This document shows, in pieces, positions 8,970-18,500 of a stretch of 64,000 nt of DNA; the stretch's first letter is position 1; every line of letters starts with the position of its first letter. Position numbers and translations under genes: made by a program. Origin of the DNA: Candidatus Accumulibacter aalborgensis (GTDB lineage Bacteria; Pseudomonadota; Gammaproteobacteria; Burkholderiales; Rhodocyclaceae); contig NZ_FLQX01000090.1 in assembly GCF_900089955.1 (NCBI RefSeq), positions 1 through 64,000 of the forward strand. Direction: 5' to 3'. The notes under the pieces are model-generated. The model was not told the origin of the DNA. It saw only the letters and a list, made by a program, of their open reading frames with translations, and searched no databases.

Positions 8970-9947
8970 ATGAACAATGTCCACCGGCTCGAACGAGCCT
9001 TGAGTAGCGAACCAGACCCTCCCGAGGGAACGCGGAGAATGATCAACGATGAGGAGCGGGTACTCTACGACGGGTACTGGATCAAGACTTACCCGGTTCC
9101 CGCCGATTCGCTGCAGGCCAAGAAGCCGCTGATCGAAGCGCTGACTCGCCGCCTGTTCAACCACACCGAGCACGGCCTCAACATTCCGGGCTGCCGGCTT
9201 GGTGAAGCTCGGCAGAGTTATCAGACCGAGACCGACCCCGGCCGGCGTCGGGTCAAGGGCGCGATGCTCGCCGGTGCACTGTTCAACCGGGCGACCGATA
9301 TTTTTCGCAAGCTGGTCGAGTTGCAGGCGGACGGTATCGAGATCCACAGCGACGACCCGTTGATGCGCGAGTGCGGCCAGTGCCTGCTCGATGCCATGGA
9401 TCTCGGTCATATGGTTCTCCACCGCAGCGGCGAGGAAGGCATCGACGAACTCTGGGGCGAACCTTTTCGCGCCTTCTCGGTGTCCGTCGCCGAGTTCTAC
9501 GAGAGCCGCTACATCAAGATCGGCCAGAGCATGCGCGACATCGACCGGATCGCTGACGCGATGGTCGACCACTTCGGGCGGATTCCAGCTTTTGAAGCCA
9601 TCGAAGCACCCGTGCGCGAGTTTGCCACTGCCGCCAGAATCAAGGCGGAGACCTTGCGCACCGACCCGGACATTTTCGATGTCTGGGCGCAACTGGTCAC
9701 CGCCTGCGAGAGGCTGGCCAACTTCACGCCGAGGCATGGAGCTACGCCCCCAGGAGAACGGACCGGCAGTCTCGTGCACAGTGTTTCGGATGGCCTCCAT
9801 TTACTGCACAGCGGTCGCGACCTCGTCTTCTACATCGCCCGTGCCCGCACCCCAATGCCCAGGAGTACCAGCGAATACATCGAGCGCTGCGCCGCCTACT
9901 TCGCTACCGGCCGGGTTCCCGTCATGCCGGTCCCGCTCCCGGCCTGA
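8970..9947 (+). CDS. Conserved-looking protein of unknown function
   Basis: I do not recognise the family. The 325 residues are charged and mostly helical with no signal peptide or membrane segment. Local features are an internal MINDEERVLYDGYWIKTY segment near residue 24, a LFNHTEHGLNIPG segment, acidic patches, and two glycine/histidine-poor helices around residues 190-250. Codon use and GC match the neighbours, so it is probably a real gene. An alternative ATG at 9039 would remove 23 poorly structured residues. It is transcribed away from the cupin gene's end and towards the polysaccharide operon, with no partner. Confidence 0.6.
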   Translation: MNNVHRLERALSSEPDPPEGTRRMINDEERVLYDGYWIKTYPVPADSLQAKKPLIEALTRRLFNHTEHGLNIPGCRLGEARQSYQTETDPGRRRVKGAMLAGALFNRATDIFRKLVELQADGIEIHSDDPLMRECGQCLLDAMDLGHMVLHRSGEEGIDELWGEPFRAFSVSVAEFYESRYIKIGQSMRDIDRIADAMVDHFGRIPAFEAIEAPVREFATAARIKAETLRTDPDIFDVWAQLVTACERLANFTPRHGATPPGERTGSLVHSVSDGLHLLHSGRDLVFYIARARTPMPRSTSEYIERCAAYFATGRVPVMPVPLPA

Positions 9948-10049
9948 GTCACGACACAGACAAAGGGGTTGCCCCGCTCGCTCTCGCCGCCTGGCTCGTC
10001 CCCTGCGCCGTCCAGGCGTCACCGGCGAGGATCGCTGGCGGCACGCTGT

Positions 10050-12266
10050 TCACTCGCTCGGCGGCCAAAGGCTCTGCAACCTGGCCAGAGAAGTCCGCAG
10101 ACGCCGTCTATCCGTTTTCAGATGGCAGTGCTGTGCGTAACACCTCATGAACACCCGCCAGTCCGACCAGTCGGCCACATGCTGTCCGCTGAACAGTATC
10201 TCGGCAAGGTCATCTTCAATTCCGTAGCCTGGCCTCGGTGCGCGGGCATTGCCGCCACAATCGATCAGGTGGCAGCTTGTTTGCCCACCGGCCTGGGTGA
10301 TCAATACGTTGCCGAGGTGCAGGTCGCCGTGGAACAAGCCTTCGCTGTGCAAGCTGGCCACGACTTTGCTCAGGGAACGGATAATGGCGACCCTTGCCTG
10401 ACCATCGTTTTCGTCGCCAAGGGCATCCTTGGCCAGCCTGGCGCTGGACAGGAAGCGGCTCATGACCAGCGACTCAGTGCAGCGAAAGGAGCGCACTCGG
10501 TCCGCGTACGCCAGTGGAGTGGCGACTGCCACGCCATGGTGCAGTAGCAACTGCGAGTTCTGGAACTCGCTCCGGCCCTTGCTCTTGCCGAGCAATACCT
10601 TGCCCCTGGCCCAGATTTGCTCGGTGAATCGCTGATGGACATAGCATTTGACGAACACAGGGCCAGACGGTCGTTCGACCACCAGGTTCTCTCCTTGCAC
10701 AAGGCCGACTCCGTGGATTTCGCGTAACACGTCGTCGCTGACGCTCGCGTCGCCGCCGGTCATCCAGCGACCCGCTGGCGGCGAAGCAGCGTCGACAATT
10801 ATCGGCTTTCGGGTCGACAGCAAGCCTTGCCACCAGGTCTTCGCCTGTTGTGCCAGGCGGTCTATTTCGACTTGAATCGGATGTTGCAACCATCGCGCTG
10901 CCAGTCCAAAAACAGCCAGTCCGGCGATGAATGAGCACAGCAGCGGGGCCAGTCGAGCATGCGGCTCCAGGCCGAAGACTGACACGACGGTCAGTGGAGC
11001 CAGAGTCGTGAGGCCGGACAGTGCCGCACTGCGCAGCAACACCTCGCGCAGTGCTTGCCACGGGAACCCCAGATGACGCTGCGCAGCGCTCAGCCAGATG
11101 GCCAGCGAGAAAATCTGGGCGACCGCAAAGCCGAGACCTGCGCCTTCGAGCCCGACCCAGGCACCAATCGCGACGCATCCTAGCTGAAACGCCACCACGG
11201 CAAGCGTCGCTTGCAGCACGCTGCCGTGGTGGCCAGCGGCCATCAGCGCCAATGGACACATGCATGGCGACAGGCCGATGGCCATGCCAACGGCGAGCAT
11301 TTGCGTGACGCTTACCGAAGCATCCCATTGATTGCCGTACAAGAGGCGCGTCAGCGGGTAAGCCATCAAGGCCAGGCCGAAAAAAAACGACCAGCCCAGT
11401 GCAGTCACCAGAGACGTTGTTCGCAGCAGCGCTTCGTTCAGATTGCTGCCGTGGCGCTGCGCGCGCCCGAACAGGGGCTGCGCAACGCCTTGCGCGGCAT
11501 CGAGCACCAGTCGCTGGAAGGTCATCGAAAGCCCCGAGCTGCGCGAATACAGACCGGCTGCGCCCAGGCTTTGCAGCATGCCGAGGAGCAGTTCCGGCGC
11601 GCCTGCCGCGAGGTTCAGGATGAGGGTTCTGGCCGAGATCGTGCTGCCGATGCCGACCACCTGGCGCACACCGGTCCAGCCGGGCCAGCATGCCAGATGC
11701 ACCGGTCGGAAGCGCAGCGCAATCAAGGCGCCGACCAGCGTTGATGCCAGGTTGCCGAAGGCCAGACTGATCGGGCCGTGGCCCCTCCAGGCCAGGAAGA
11801 CCGCGGTACAGGCGCCGGCCAGGCTGCCACCCAGGCGTATGACGGCGAGCGCATCAAAGCGCATCTCGCGGGTCAACCAGGCGTAAGTCATCGCCCCAAA
11901 AGGAGTGATCGCAAAGTTGGCCGCGAGGACCTGCATGATCTCCAGCATGCGCGGCTCGCGGTAGAACCGCGCCACCGGCCCGGCGGCCAGCAGGAGGACT
12001 CCCGACATGAGGAATCCAGTGCCCAGAAGCACTGTCCAGGTAGCGCGGACGCACTCGGGTGTAAGTTCCGGCGCCTGGACCAGATACTGCCCCGCGCCAA
12101 GGTCCCGCAGCGACGAGATGAGCATGATCAGCACCATCGCTACCGAAAAGACGCCGATTTCGGTCGGTGTCAGCAGCCGGGCGATGACCATAGACGACAC
12201 GATCAACAGCAACAAGCCGGCGTAACGGTCGAGGAGCGAGAAGAAGAGTGCGCGTCGTGTACTCAT
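10050..12266 (-). CDS. Polysaccharide flippase fused to a LPS-kinase-like (InaA/WaaP) domain
   Basis: The first ~470 residues are a Wzx/MATE-like oligosaccharide flippase: about 12 hydrophobic helices beginning with FFSLLDRYAGLLLLIVSSMVIARLLTP, the usual RfbX/Polysacc_synt start. After a linker (~480-520) comes a soluble kinase-like domain: FVKCY strand with a candidate ATP lysine, catalytic loop HGDLHLGN at 646-653, and LIDCGG in the place of DFG, as in Kdo/LPS kinases. The fusion would couple export of a lipid-linked glycan to phosphorylation on the cytoplasmic side; this is inference. It is the last gene of a minus-strand operon with the glycosyltransferase (44 nt upstream) and the radical SAM gene. 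Total length (738) is far above a plain flippase (~450-500). I see no frameshift at the join. Confidence 0.85.
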   Translation of the reverse strand: MSTRRALFFSLLDRYAGLLLLIVSSMVIARLLTPTEIGVFSVAMVLIMLISSLRDLGAGQYLVQAPELTPECVRATWTVLLGTGFLMSGVLLLAAGPVARFYREPRMLEIMQVLAANFAITPFGAMTYAWLTREMRFDALAVIRLGGSLAGACTAVFLAWRGHGPISLAFGNLASTLVGALIALRFRPVHLACWPGWTGVRQVVGIGSTISARTLILNLAAGAPELLLGMLQSLGAAGLYSRSSGLSMTFQRLVLDAAQGVAQPLFGRAQRHGSNLNEALLRTTSLVTALGWSFFFGLALMAYPLTRLLYGNQWDASVSVTQMLAVGMAIGLSPCMCPLALMAAGHHGSVLQATLAVVAFQLGCVAIGAWVGLEGAGLGFAVAQIFSLAIWLSAAQRHLGFPWQALREVLLRSAALSGLTTLAPLTVVSVFGLEPHARLAPLLCSFIAGLAVFGLAARWLQHPIQVEIDRLAQQAKTWWQGLLSTRKPIIVDAASPPAGRWMTGGDASVSDDVLREIHGVGLVQGENLVVERPSGPVFVKCYVHQRFTEQIWARGKVLLGKSKGRSEFQNSQLLLHHGVAVATPLAYADRVRSFRCTESLVMSRFLSSARLAKDALGDENDGQARVAIIRSLSKVVASLHSEGLFHGDLHLGNVLITQAGGQTSCHLIDCGGNARAPRPGYGIEDDLAEILFSGQHVADWSDWRVFMRCYAQHCHLKTDRRRLRTSLARLQSLWPPSE

Positions 12267-12310
12267 GTGGGACCGACAAGCCGGCCGGTTGGAATCGGTG
12301 GTGGGTTGTA

Positions 12311-13450
12311 CTATCGCGAACAGGGCGAAGTGCGCAGATCCGGCTTCGCGCCAGCGCTTACGTCGAGGTAAAAGCGCTGATAGTTTTGCACCATGCTGAC
12401 CAGCGAAAAACTCTCGGCGGCAAGCCTGCGACCAGCCTCACCGAAAGTCTGCCGTGCACCGGCATCATCGGCCAGAGCAACAATCGCGCGGGTGAGCGCG
12501 GCGACGTCGTCCGGAGCCACGAGCAGCCCGCTCTGGCCATCGATAACCAGGTCGGCGACTCCCCCGACACGAGTTGCAACCACCGGCAGCCCTGCCGCCA
12601 TCGCTTCCATGATCGATGTCGGCCGACCTTCTTGCTCGCTCGCCAGGACAAAGATGTCGAACTGAGCGAGTTGCTCAGGAACGTCGGTGCACTCACCCAT
12701 GAAGCGCACGGCGGTCTCAACGCCGAGTTGGCGAGCCAGCGTCTGCAGCGCAGCACGGCAAGGCCCGTCGCCGACCAGCCGAAGCTCAAGTTCAGTCGGG
12801 CACTGCGCCGCTGCGCCGGCAAACGCCTTGAGTAACTGCTCGTGGCCCTTCTGCTGTCCAAGGCGGGCGACACATCCGACGACCACACGACACGGGGAGC
12901 GTACGGAGCGGAGGCGCGCGAGCGCCGGCTGGAAGCGTTGCGTATCGACCCCGCTGTGCAGCACGGTGAACCGCTCCGGCGAAATGCCCACCTGCCGAGC
13001 GAAGCACTCGCCCGTTGCCGCACCGACAGCCACCATGCGAAAGGTAATCCGTGCCAACTGGCGATAGATCATCGCCCGAACCGGGCCGACGCGGCCGATC
13101 CAGTCGAGACCGTGAAGACTGAAGACCAGGTGCCCGGGGCAGCCTGCCAACAGCCAGGCCAGCGCGCCGATGACCCAGGCGCCACAGTTGCGAGCATGGA
13201 CGACCGCAGGCTGAAAGCGGCGCATCGAGCGGGCAGCCCGCAGCACTGGCGCCAGGCGTTCACGCCGGTCAGTCTTGCCGCAGACCGACACTGAGATCGA
13301 CTCCGGGACCCGGTCGATGAGTGCGCCGGCGCGTTCGAGGCAACAAACGGCCTGCTCGTAACCTAGGTCATCCAGCCCGCACATCACGTTGACCACTCCG
13401 ACTTCGACACCGCCGACGTCGAGACTGTTGACCAGATGCAGCACGCGCAT
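12311..13450 (-). CDS. GT4-type glycosyltransferase
   Basis: A 379-residue retaining GT-B glycosyltransferase that adds a sugar from a nucleotide donor during glycan assembly at the cytoplasmic membrane. The N-terminal Rossmann half opens with MRVLHLVNSLDVGGVE, the glycine-rich acceptor-side loop typical of group 1 enzymes. The C-terminal half has GCVARLGQQKGHEQLLKA, LVGDGP, and the E-x7-E motif within SEQEGRPTSIMEAMAAGLP, followed by VATRVGG. I start at the ATG at 13450; the 74 codons in frame upstream are arginine/proline-rich and non-coding in character. It sits between the radical SAM and flippase-kinase genes in one direction, so it probably builds the glycan that the flippase moves. Confidence 0.88.
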   Translation of the reverse strand: MRVLHLVNSLDVGGVEVGVVNVMCGLDDLGYEQAVCCLERAGALIDRVPESISVSVCGKTDRRERLAPVLRAARSMRRFQPAVVHARNCGAWVIGALAWLLAGCPGHLVFSLHGLDWIGRVGPVRAMIYRQLARITFRMVAVGAATGECFARQVGISPERFTVLHSGVDTQRFQPALARLRSVRSPCRVVVGCVARLGQQKGHEQLLKAFAGAAAQCPTELELRLVGDGPCRAALQTLARQLGVETAVRFMGECTDVPEQLAQFDIFVLASEQEGRPTSIMEAMAAGLPVVATRVGGVADLVIDGQSGLLVAPDDVAALTRAIVALADDAGARQTFGEAGRRLAAESFSLVSMVQNYQRFYLDVSAGAKPDLRTSPCSR

Positions 13451-13538
13451 CGGCGCCGCCCGCTGCGCCGACTCCGAGGGCCACCGCGGAGGGTGTGGCC
13501 GCGTTCGCACGGCGGGACTCGGCCTCGGCCTCCTCGGC

Positions 13539-14669
13539 CTACTCGGCGTACTTGCGCCGACTGGCTGCGTCGCGCATGATCCGGTCACCCGCGCTGCAGT
13601 GGCAGTTGGGACAGTCCAGCGCAAACGCACGGCGAGCGGCATCCTTGTGCTCTGCGGTGTAGAGCATCTCACTCAGCCGCCGTTCGTGCAGGTTGCCAAG
13701 CTTGAAGGTCACGTAGCAGAGCTGGACGCTACCGTCCGGGCCGACCCACAGCATCTCGCGCGCAGTGCATGGCACCTTCATCGCCGGGCCAAGCAGCAGC
13801 CAGTCGGGCATGGCACGGATCGCTTCGGGTGTATGCCGGATCATCTGGGGGTTATTGGCCTTGAGGCGCAGCAACTCGGCGACCACCAAGTCGATCGCCG
13901 GCCGGTCTTCGGGCCGAAACTGCAGGAAGCGATCTGGCCCTTCGGTGAAGTACGGCAGGGAATAGTGAACCAGGTCGATTTGCAGCGTGGTGCCGTACTT
14001 TTGCGCAAAGTCGAATGCTTCATGCAGCGAGCGCAAATCGCATGTCTGGCGCCGCAGCAGCCAGTTGATCTGCATGTGCACCTGGTCGCCGTATTTGCCT
14101 CGGACCGCAGCAATGCTGTCCTCCATCTTCCTGGACCGGCCAGGGCGCTCGGTGTATTCGTCGTATTCGCTGCCTCGCCCGTAAAAACCGATCGAGATAT
14201 CGCGCAAGCCTGCCCGGTAGAGTTCATCGATCTGCGACGAAAGCGCCACGGCATTGGTCGTGATCCCCGGCACCAAACCCAATTCGCGACAATAGGCGAC
14301 CATCCTGGCCAGGTCTGGATGCAGCAGCGGTTCGCCCCCGTAGAGCCGCACCTTGTAAATACCTGCGGCCTTTACATCGTCGAGTACGCCCTTCACCAGA
14401 TCCCAACTGAGCTGGGTGCCAGGCATGAAGTCCCGCCCATACCGGCAGCCTTGGCAGCGCAGATTACAGTAGCCGGTGATCGCGATCATCACCAGATAAG
14501 GCCGTGGCCGGATCATCCCCGGAACAAAGCGTGCCGCGGTGTGCTCTTGCTGGCGCATCCACGTTTCCACTTTGGCGGCGCCATCACGTATTTCGGGGTG
14601 TTCGCGCAGAGCGACACCGACTTGCCGACGCGCGGCATTCCAAACGACGTTGATCACTGATCCGCTCAT
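13539..14669 (-). CDS. Radical SAM protein with SPASM-like C terminus
   Basis: A 376-residue AdoMet radical enzyme. The [4Fe-4S] cluster motif CNLRCQGC has its cysteines at 68, 72 and 75, followed by LYGGEPLLHPD (GGE motif) and PGITTNA. Near the C terminus VPCTAREMLWVGPDGSVQLC and CPNCHCSAG supply cysteines for an auxiliary SPASM-type cluster. Such enzymes modify peptides or sugars; the polysaccharide context suggests a glycan or glycan-linked substrate, but this is not provable here. It is the first gene of the minus-strand operon, 88 nt ahead of the glycosyltransferase. Confidence 0.87.
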   Translation of the reverse strand: MSGSVINVVWNAARRQVGVALREHPEIRDGAAKVETWMRQQEHTAARFVPGMIRPRPYLVMIAITGYCNLRCQGCRYGRDFMPGTQLSWDLVKGVLDDVKAAGIYKVRLYGGEPLLHPDLARMVAYCRELGLVPGITTNAVALSSQIDELYRAGLRDISIGFYGRGSEYDEYTERPGRSRKMEDSIAAVRGKYGDQVHMQINWLLRRQTCDLRSLHEAFDFAQKYGTTLQIDLVHYSLPYFTEGPDRFLQFRPEDRPAIDLVVAELLRLKANNPQMIRHTPEAIRAMPDWLLLGPAMKVPCTAREMLWVGPDGSVQLCYVTFKLGNLHERRLSEMLYTAEHKDAARRAFALDCPNCHCSAGDRIMRDAASRRKYAE

Positions 14670-14844
14670 CGTGGCTCCTGGACGACCGGTATGGCACTAC
14701 TGTGCTACTACAGCCGCAAGCCGATCGGCAGCGAAGCCGAGCAAATTCAACAGGTCTGCCGGAAGTATCCCTGACTCTGCCCGCCGCGGTCAACGGATTT
14801 GTCTGGTCAGCATCACTGAGAATCGTCGGCATCTGACGCTTCCG

Positions 14845-15364
14845 TCATTGCCCGCAAGGTGGGGGTTGGGTACCGCCTACCGGGTGCAGCCCCGTCGAAC
14901 GCACGATGCCGCTGGTCGCGTCGAACATCACATCAAAAAATTCCTGAGAACTCCAACTGTTGCAGAACAACCATGAGCAGGCGAGGGCATTGCTCCTCGG
15001 GTAAGACTGTGTCCATTGCGATCCCGAGGGACTAATGACGCACAGCACTTCGTCCTTGCTCATTCCCGCCTTGACATGTTCAAAATGCGCCATCCAGCAC
15101 TTTTTCGATGCGCTGCAATGTTCCGTCAGGGCCCACATAGGCCATGAAAGTCTGCGTGCCCGCCGGGCCGCGCGGGTAGGCCAGTTGTTCACTGCCATCG
15201 GGATTCTTCCAGACCATCGCCGGTTCGCCCATCGAGGCAACCATCTCGGGAAGAGTCGAGACACCCGGCTTGAGATTACTGCCGCTCTAGCCAGCGCACG
15301 CAGCAACAAGCAGGGCACTGAAAACAACCAGCCCGCGTAGCCATACTGAAAGCTTGCTGTCCAT
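14845..15364 (-). pseudogene. Decayed BamE/SmpA-like lipoprotein gene (amber codon plus frameshift)
   Basis: The frame opens with MDSKLSVWLRGLVVFSALL and the lipobox VAACAG, then meets an in-frame TAG right after the lipidated cysteine region. Reading on in the same frame gives a plausible small lipoprotein (LKPGVSTLPEMVASMGEPAM, then GPDGTLQRIEKVLDGAF). At that point the frame must shift by one to continue as FEHVKAGMSKDEVLCVISPSG and a cysteine-containing C terminus that ends in PPPCGQ. The GMSKDEV...PSG pattern is that of the OmlA/SmpA fold. Two independent lesions make it non-functional. Confidence 0.7.
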
Positions 15365-15558
15365 TTCGCCTCCATAGCCAATCAAAGTTGAGTGCATCTT
15401 CACAGAGCATGAGTCTACCCGCACCCCGACCCGGTGCTCGCGATAATCGTCAACCAGAGGAATCGCCTGGTCCGTGGGTGCGGGCACTGGTCGGCCGTTC
15501 CGCGACCATGCGGTTGTCGTGACGACAAACACGTTCCCGCCCTGACGACGAGCAGGCA
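15365..15558 (-). repeat. Diverged copy of the ndvB 3' end
   Basis: On the minus strand this stretch encodes IPLVDDYREH in a context parallel to the last ~50 residues of the cyclic glucan synthase ending at 19894, and then the same spacer that follows that gene (GGCTATGGAGGCG versus GGCTGTGGAGGCG). DNA identity over 15361-15480 versus about 19875-19975 looks close to 80 percent with one gap. There is no start, so it is a duplication relic rather than a gene. Confidence 0.7.
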
Positions 15559-18500
15559 TCACTGCCAGTTCACCGTCAGCACCGGCGCCAGGCCCATCGG
15601 CTGGACCGGCACCCCGACCTGGATATCGAGCAGCAGATGATTGTCGGCGGTCTGGAATTGTTCGACGTGATTGGCCGAACCGCTGTACCAGTTGGCGATC
15701 GTCAGCTTGTCGCTGGTGCCGATGATGCTCACCTCCAGATTGTTGCCAACGCGGCGGAACCAGAGTTGGTCCATCGCGATGCCGGCGGCAAACTGCACGA
15801 GGTCGGTGTTGCCGGCGGTCGCGTCGTTTTCGGTCACGGTGTCGGCACCGCTGCCCCGCCCAAAGAGGTAGGTATCGTTGCCAGTGCCGCCGACCAGGCT
15901 GTCGTCGCCGGCACCGCCGTCCAGCGTGTCATTGCCGGTGCCTCCGTAAAGGACGCCGTCGCCGAAACTGTTGCTCAGCGTGTCGGCCGCATCGGTCCCG
16001 ACCTGCACGTTGCCCCGAACGTTCATCTGCGCCTTGCTCAGGCTGGTGCCGTCGGCAAAGACGAAACGCTCGATCCGGTAAGTGTCGCTGGCAAACCAGT
16101 TTTCGACGGTGATCTGGTCGGTCGCCGCCGGATTGGCCGGATCGTTGACCCGAACGACCAGATGGTTGCCAAACCGTCGGGTCACCAGGTCGCTGGCAGA
16201 GATGCCGGCACCCAAGACGATCTTGTCCGCCCCGACCGTTTGACCCCAGTTGTTGCTCCCCTGGTCGTTGATCGTGTCCTGGCCATCGCCCCGGTCGAAG
16301 AGATAGGTGTCCGCCGTGCCGCCCATCAGCATCCGGTCGTTGCCGGCGCCACCGCTGATCGTGTTGGCATTGGCGTTGGAACCGTAGTTCTGAGTGTTGG
16401 CCTGGATCAGGTCGTCGCCGGCACCGCCGTCGATCGTGCTGTTCACGTTGTAGCCGGATGTCAGCGTGTCGTTGCCGGCGCCGCCGTCGACCAGATTGTT
16501 GTTTCCGCTTACTATGATCGCGTCGTTGCCAAGGCCGCCGAGCAAGGTATCGTTGTCGCCAAGGTTGGAAACGACATCGTTACCACTGCTGCCGATGAAC
16601 AGATCCGCGTGCGTGCTGAACGAAGAATACGAACTGCCCAGCGCCAACCGCGCCGCATCCACTGCCGCCGCATTGGCCGGATCATTCAGGCGCGCATTCA
16701 AGCGATCAATTCCCGGCCACCCGGCGTCCTTCAACTGTGCACCTTCGAAGCGAACCATCTCGATCCAATCCGCGACGCCGGTGGCGGCATCGGCGCTGAT
16801 TCGCGCGTCAAGCGCCCCGTCCATCGCCGCAAAGTCCAGACTGACCCCGGTCTCGGAAGCATCGAGCGTTATGGCGTCAAGATAGGGCTTGAGCCGGGTC
16901 TGCAAGGCCAGGCTCTGATACACCGATGCTTTGAGCTGGTCGTAGCTTTGTTGCAGCAGCGCCTGGGTGGCAGTCCACAGGTTGACGGTCACGGTGGCCG
17001 CGCCACTCGGTACTGGATTGAAGGTGCGGCCGTTGAAGTGTTCGAGGACGGTAAGCTTGTCGGCCCAACTCTGGTAGGCGGCGCTGCCGGTGACGACACT
17101 TTGCACGTTGACGGTGAGGGCATGGCCGGCATAGGCGCCGGTGAAGGTGGCGGCCATCGGGCTGGTGCTGGACCATTCCTTGAGGAGGCTGTCGATCAGT
17201 CCCATCTGGGTTGCCCGGTCGTCGGCGGCGGCGAATTGGGCGAGCAGCTCGGCGAGGGTGCTGTTCTGGGTGGCGGCTTCGCGCAGGCTTCTGACCTGCC
17301 CGGCGCCCTGCAGGTCCGGCAGGTTGGCGACGCTGCTGGTGTCGAGGTGGTCGCTGAATTGGCTGCGGAAGGTGTCCACGGCCAGGTCGATGTCGGCGCT
17401 TTGCGCGGTTTCGCCGAAGTCGCCCAGTTCGCCGCTGGTCTTGACGTAAGTGCCGATATCAGCGATGCGGTTGCCGTTGGCAAGGACGGTGCTGTGACTG
17501 GTGTCGTCGGCGTTGAGCGCGGCGATGTCGAGGCTGGCGAGATTGGAGAGTTCACCGGCCTGGCTGACGCCATCCTGGTTCACATCGCGCCAGACGCGCA
17601 GGCTGGCGAAGCCAACTTCGGCAGCATCGACTTTGCCGTCGTGGTTGCTGTCGAGTTCAGCGAGGGCGGCAAAGCCATCGACGGCTTTCTGCCCGCTGGC
17701 TAGGACGGTGGCGTCGCCGAAGAGTTCGGCGCCGGAGTCGATGAGACCGTTGCCATTACGGTCGCGGACGAGGAAGCCGTCGTCGCGCTTGACCCAGCCG
17801 ACCGATTGCTTGACACCGGTGCCGGCGATGTCGAACATCAATGGCGTGGTGGCGTTGACGCCGACCGTTTCGATGCCGTCGCCGTCGAGGTCGAGAACCA
17901 GGGGGTCGCGGCGTGGGGCGGCGACGGTGGCGGCGGTGAACAGATTGCCGATGCTGTTGACCAGCACGGGCACCATCTTGATGGCTTCGTAGGCGCCATA
18001 GGCCGCTAGCAGGCCGCCCACATAGGCCGCCAGAGGCAAGCCAGCGATGGCGCCGATCGCGGCCGCGGCGAGTTCGATGCCACCAAAAATGGCGGCGCTC
18101 TCGGCGAAATCGCCCAGCCCGTCGGCGACGATCTGTTGTGCCCCGTCTCTATCGCCGGCAAGCTCGGAAGCCATGGCCTCCGAGCCGATCAACATCAGAC
18201 CCATGACCATGCCGGCCATATTGGCGCGGTTGAGGGATTCTGACGCCAAGCCTATCCGCGCCGTATCGCCGCTGGCACTCGCGAGATCCAGTCGTTCCTG
18301 GTTGTAGGTGACGATGTGATCATTGGCGAGTTTCGCATTTTGCAAGGCCGCTTCACCCGCCATTGTTGTCGGCACTTCAAGAGTCGCGGCGTACCTGCCG
18401 GCGAGTTCGGGCGGCAACGGCTTGCCGAGACCGGGTTCTCCGAGCTTGCTGAAATAGTCCGACGTTCCGACGTCTACCAGTCTCTGGTTGGCGTCGAGGA

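Noticed and set aside
15637-17703. A 688-codon plus-strand open frame opposite the RTX gene.
   Set aside because: Composition is that of an antisense shadow of RTX repeats (valine/glycine-rich, no domain, no ribosome site).
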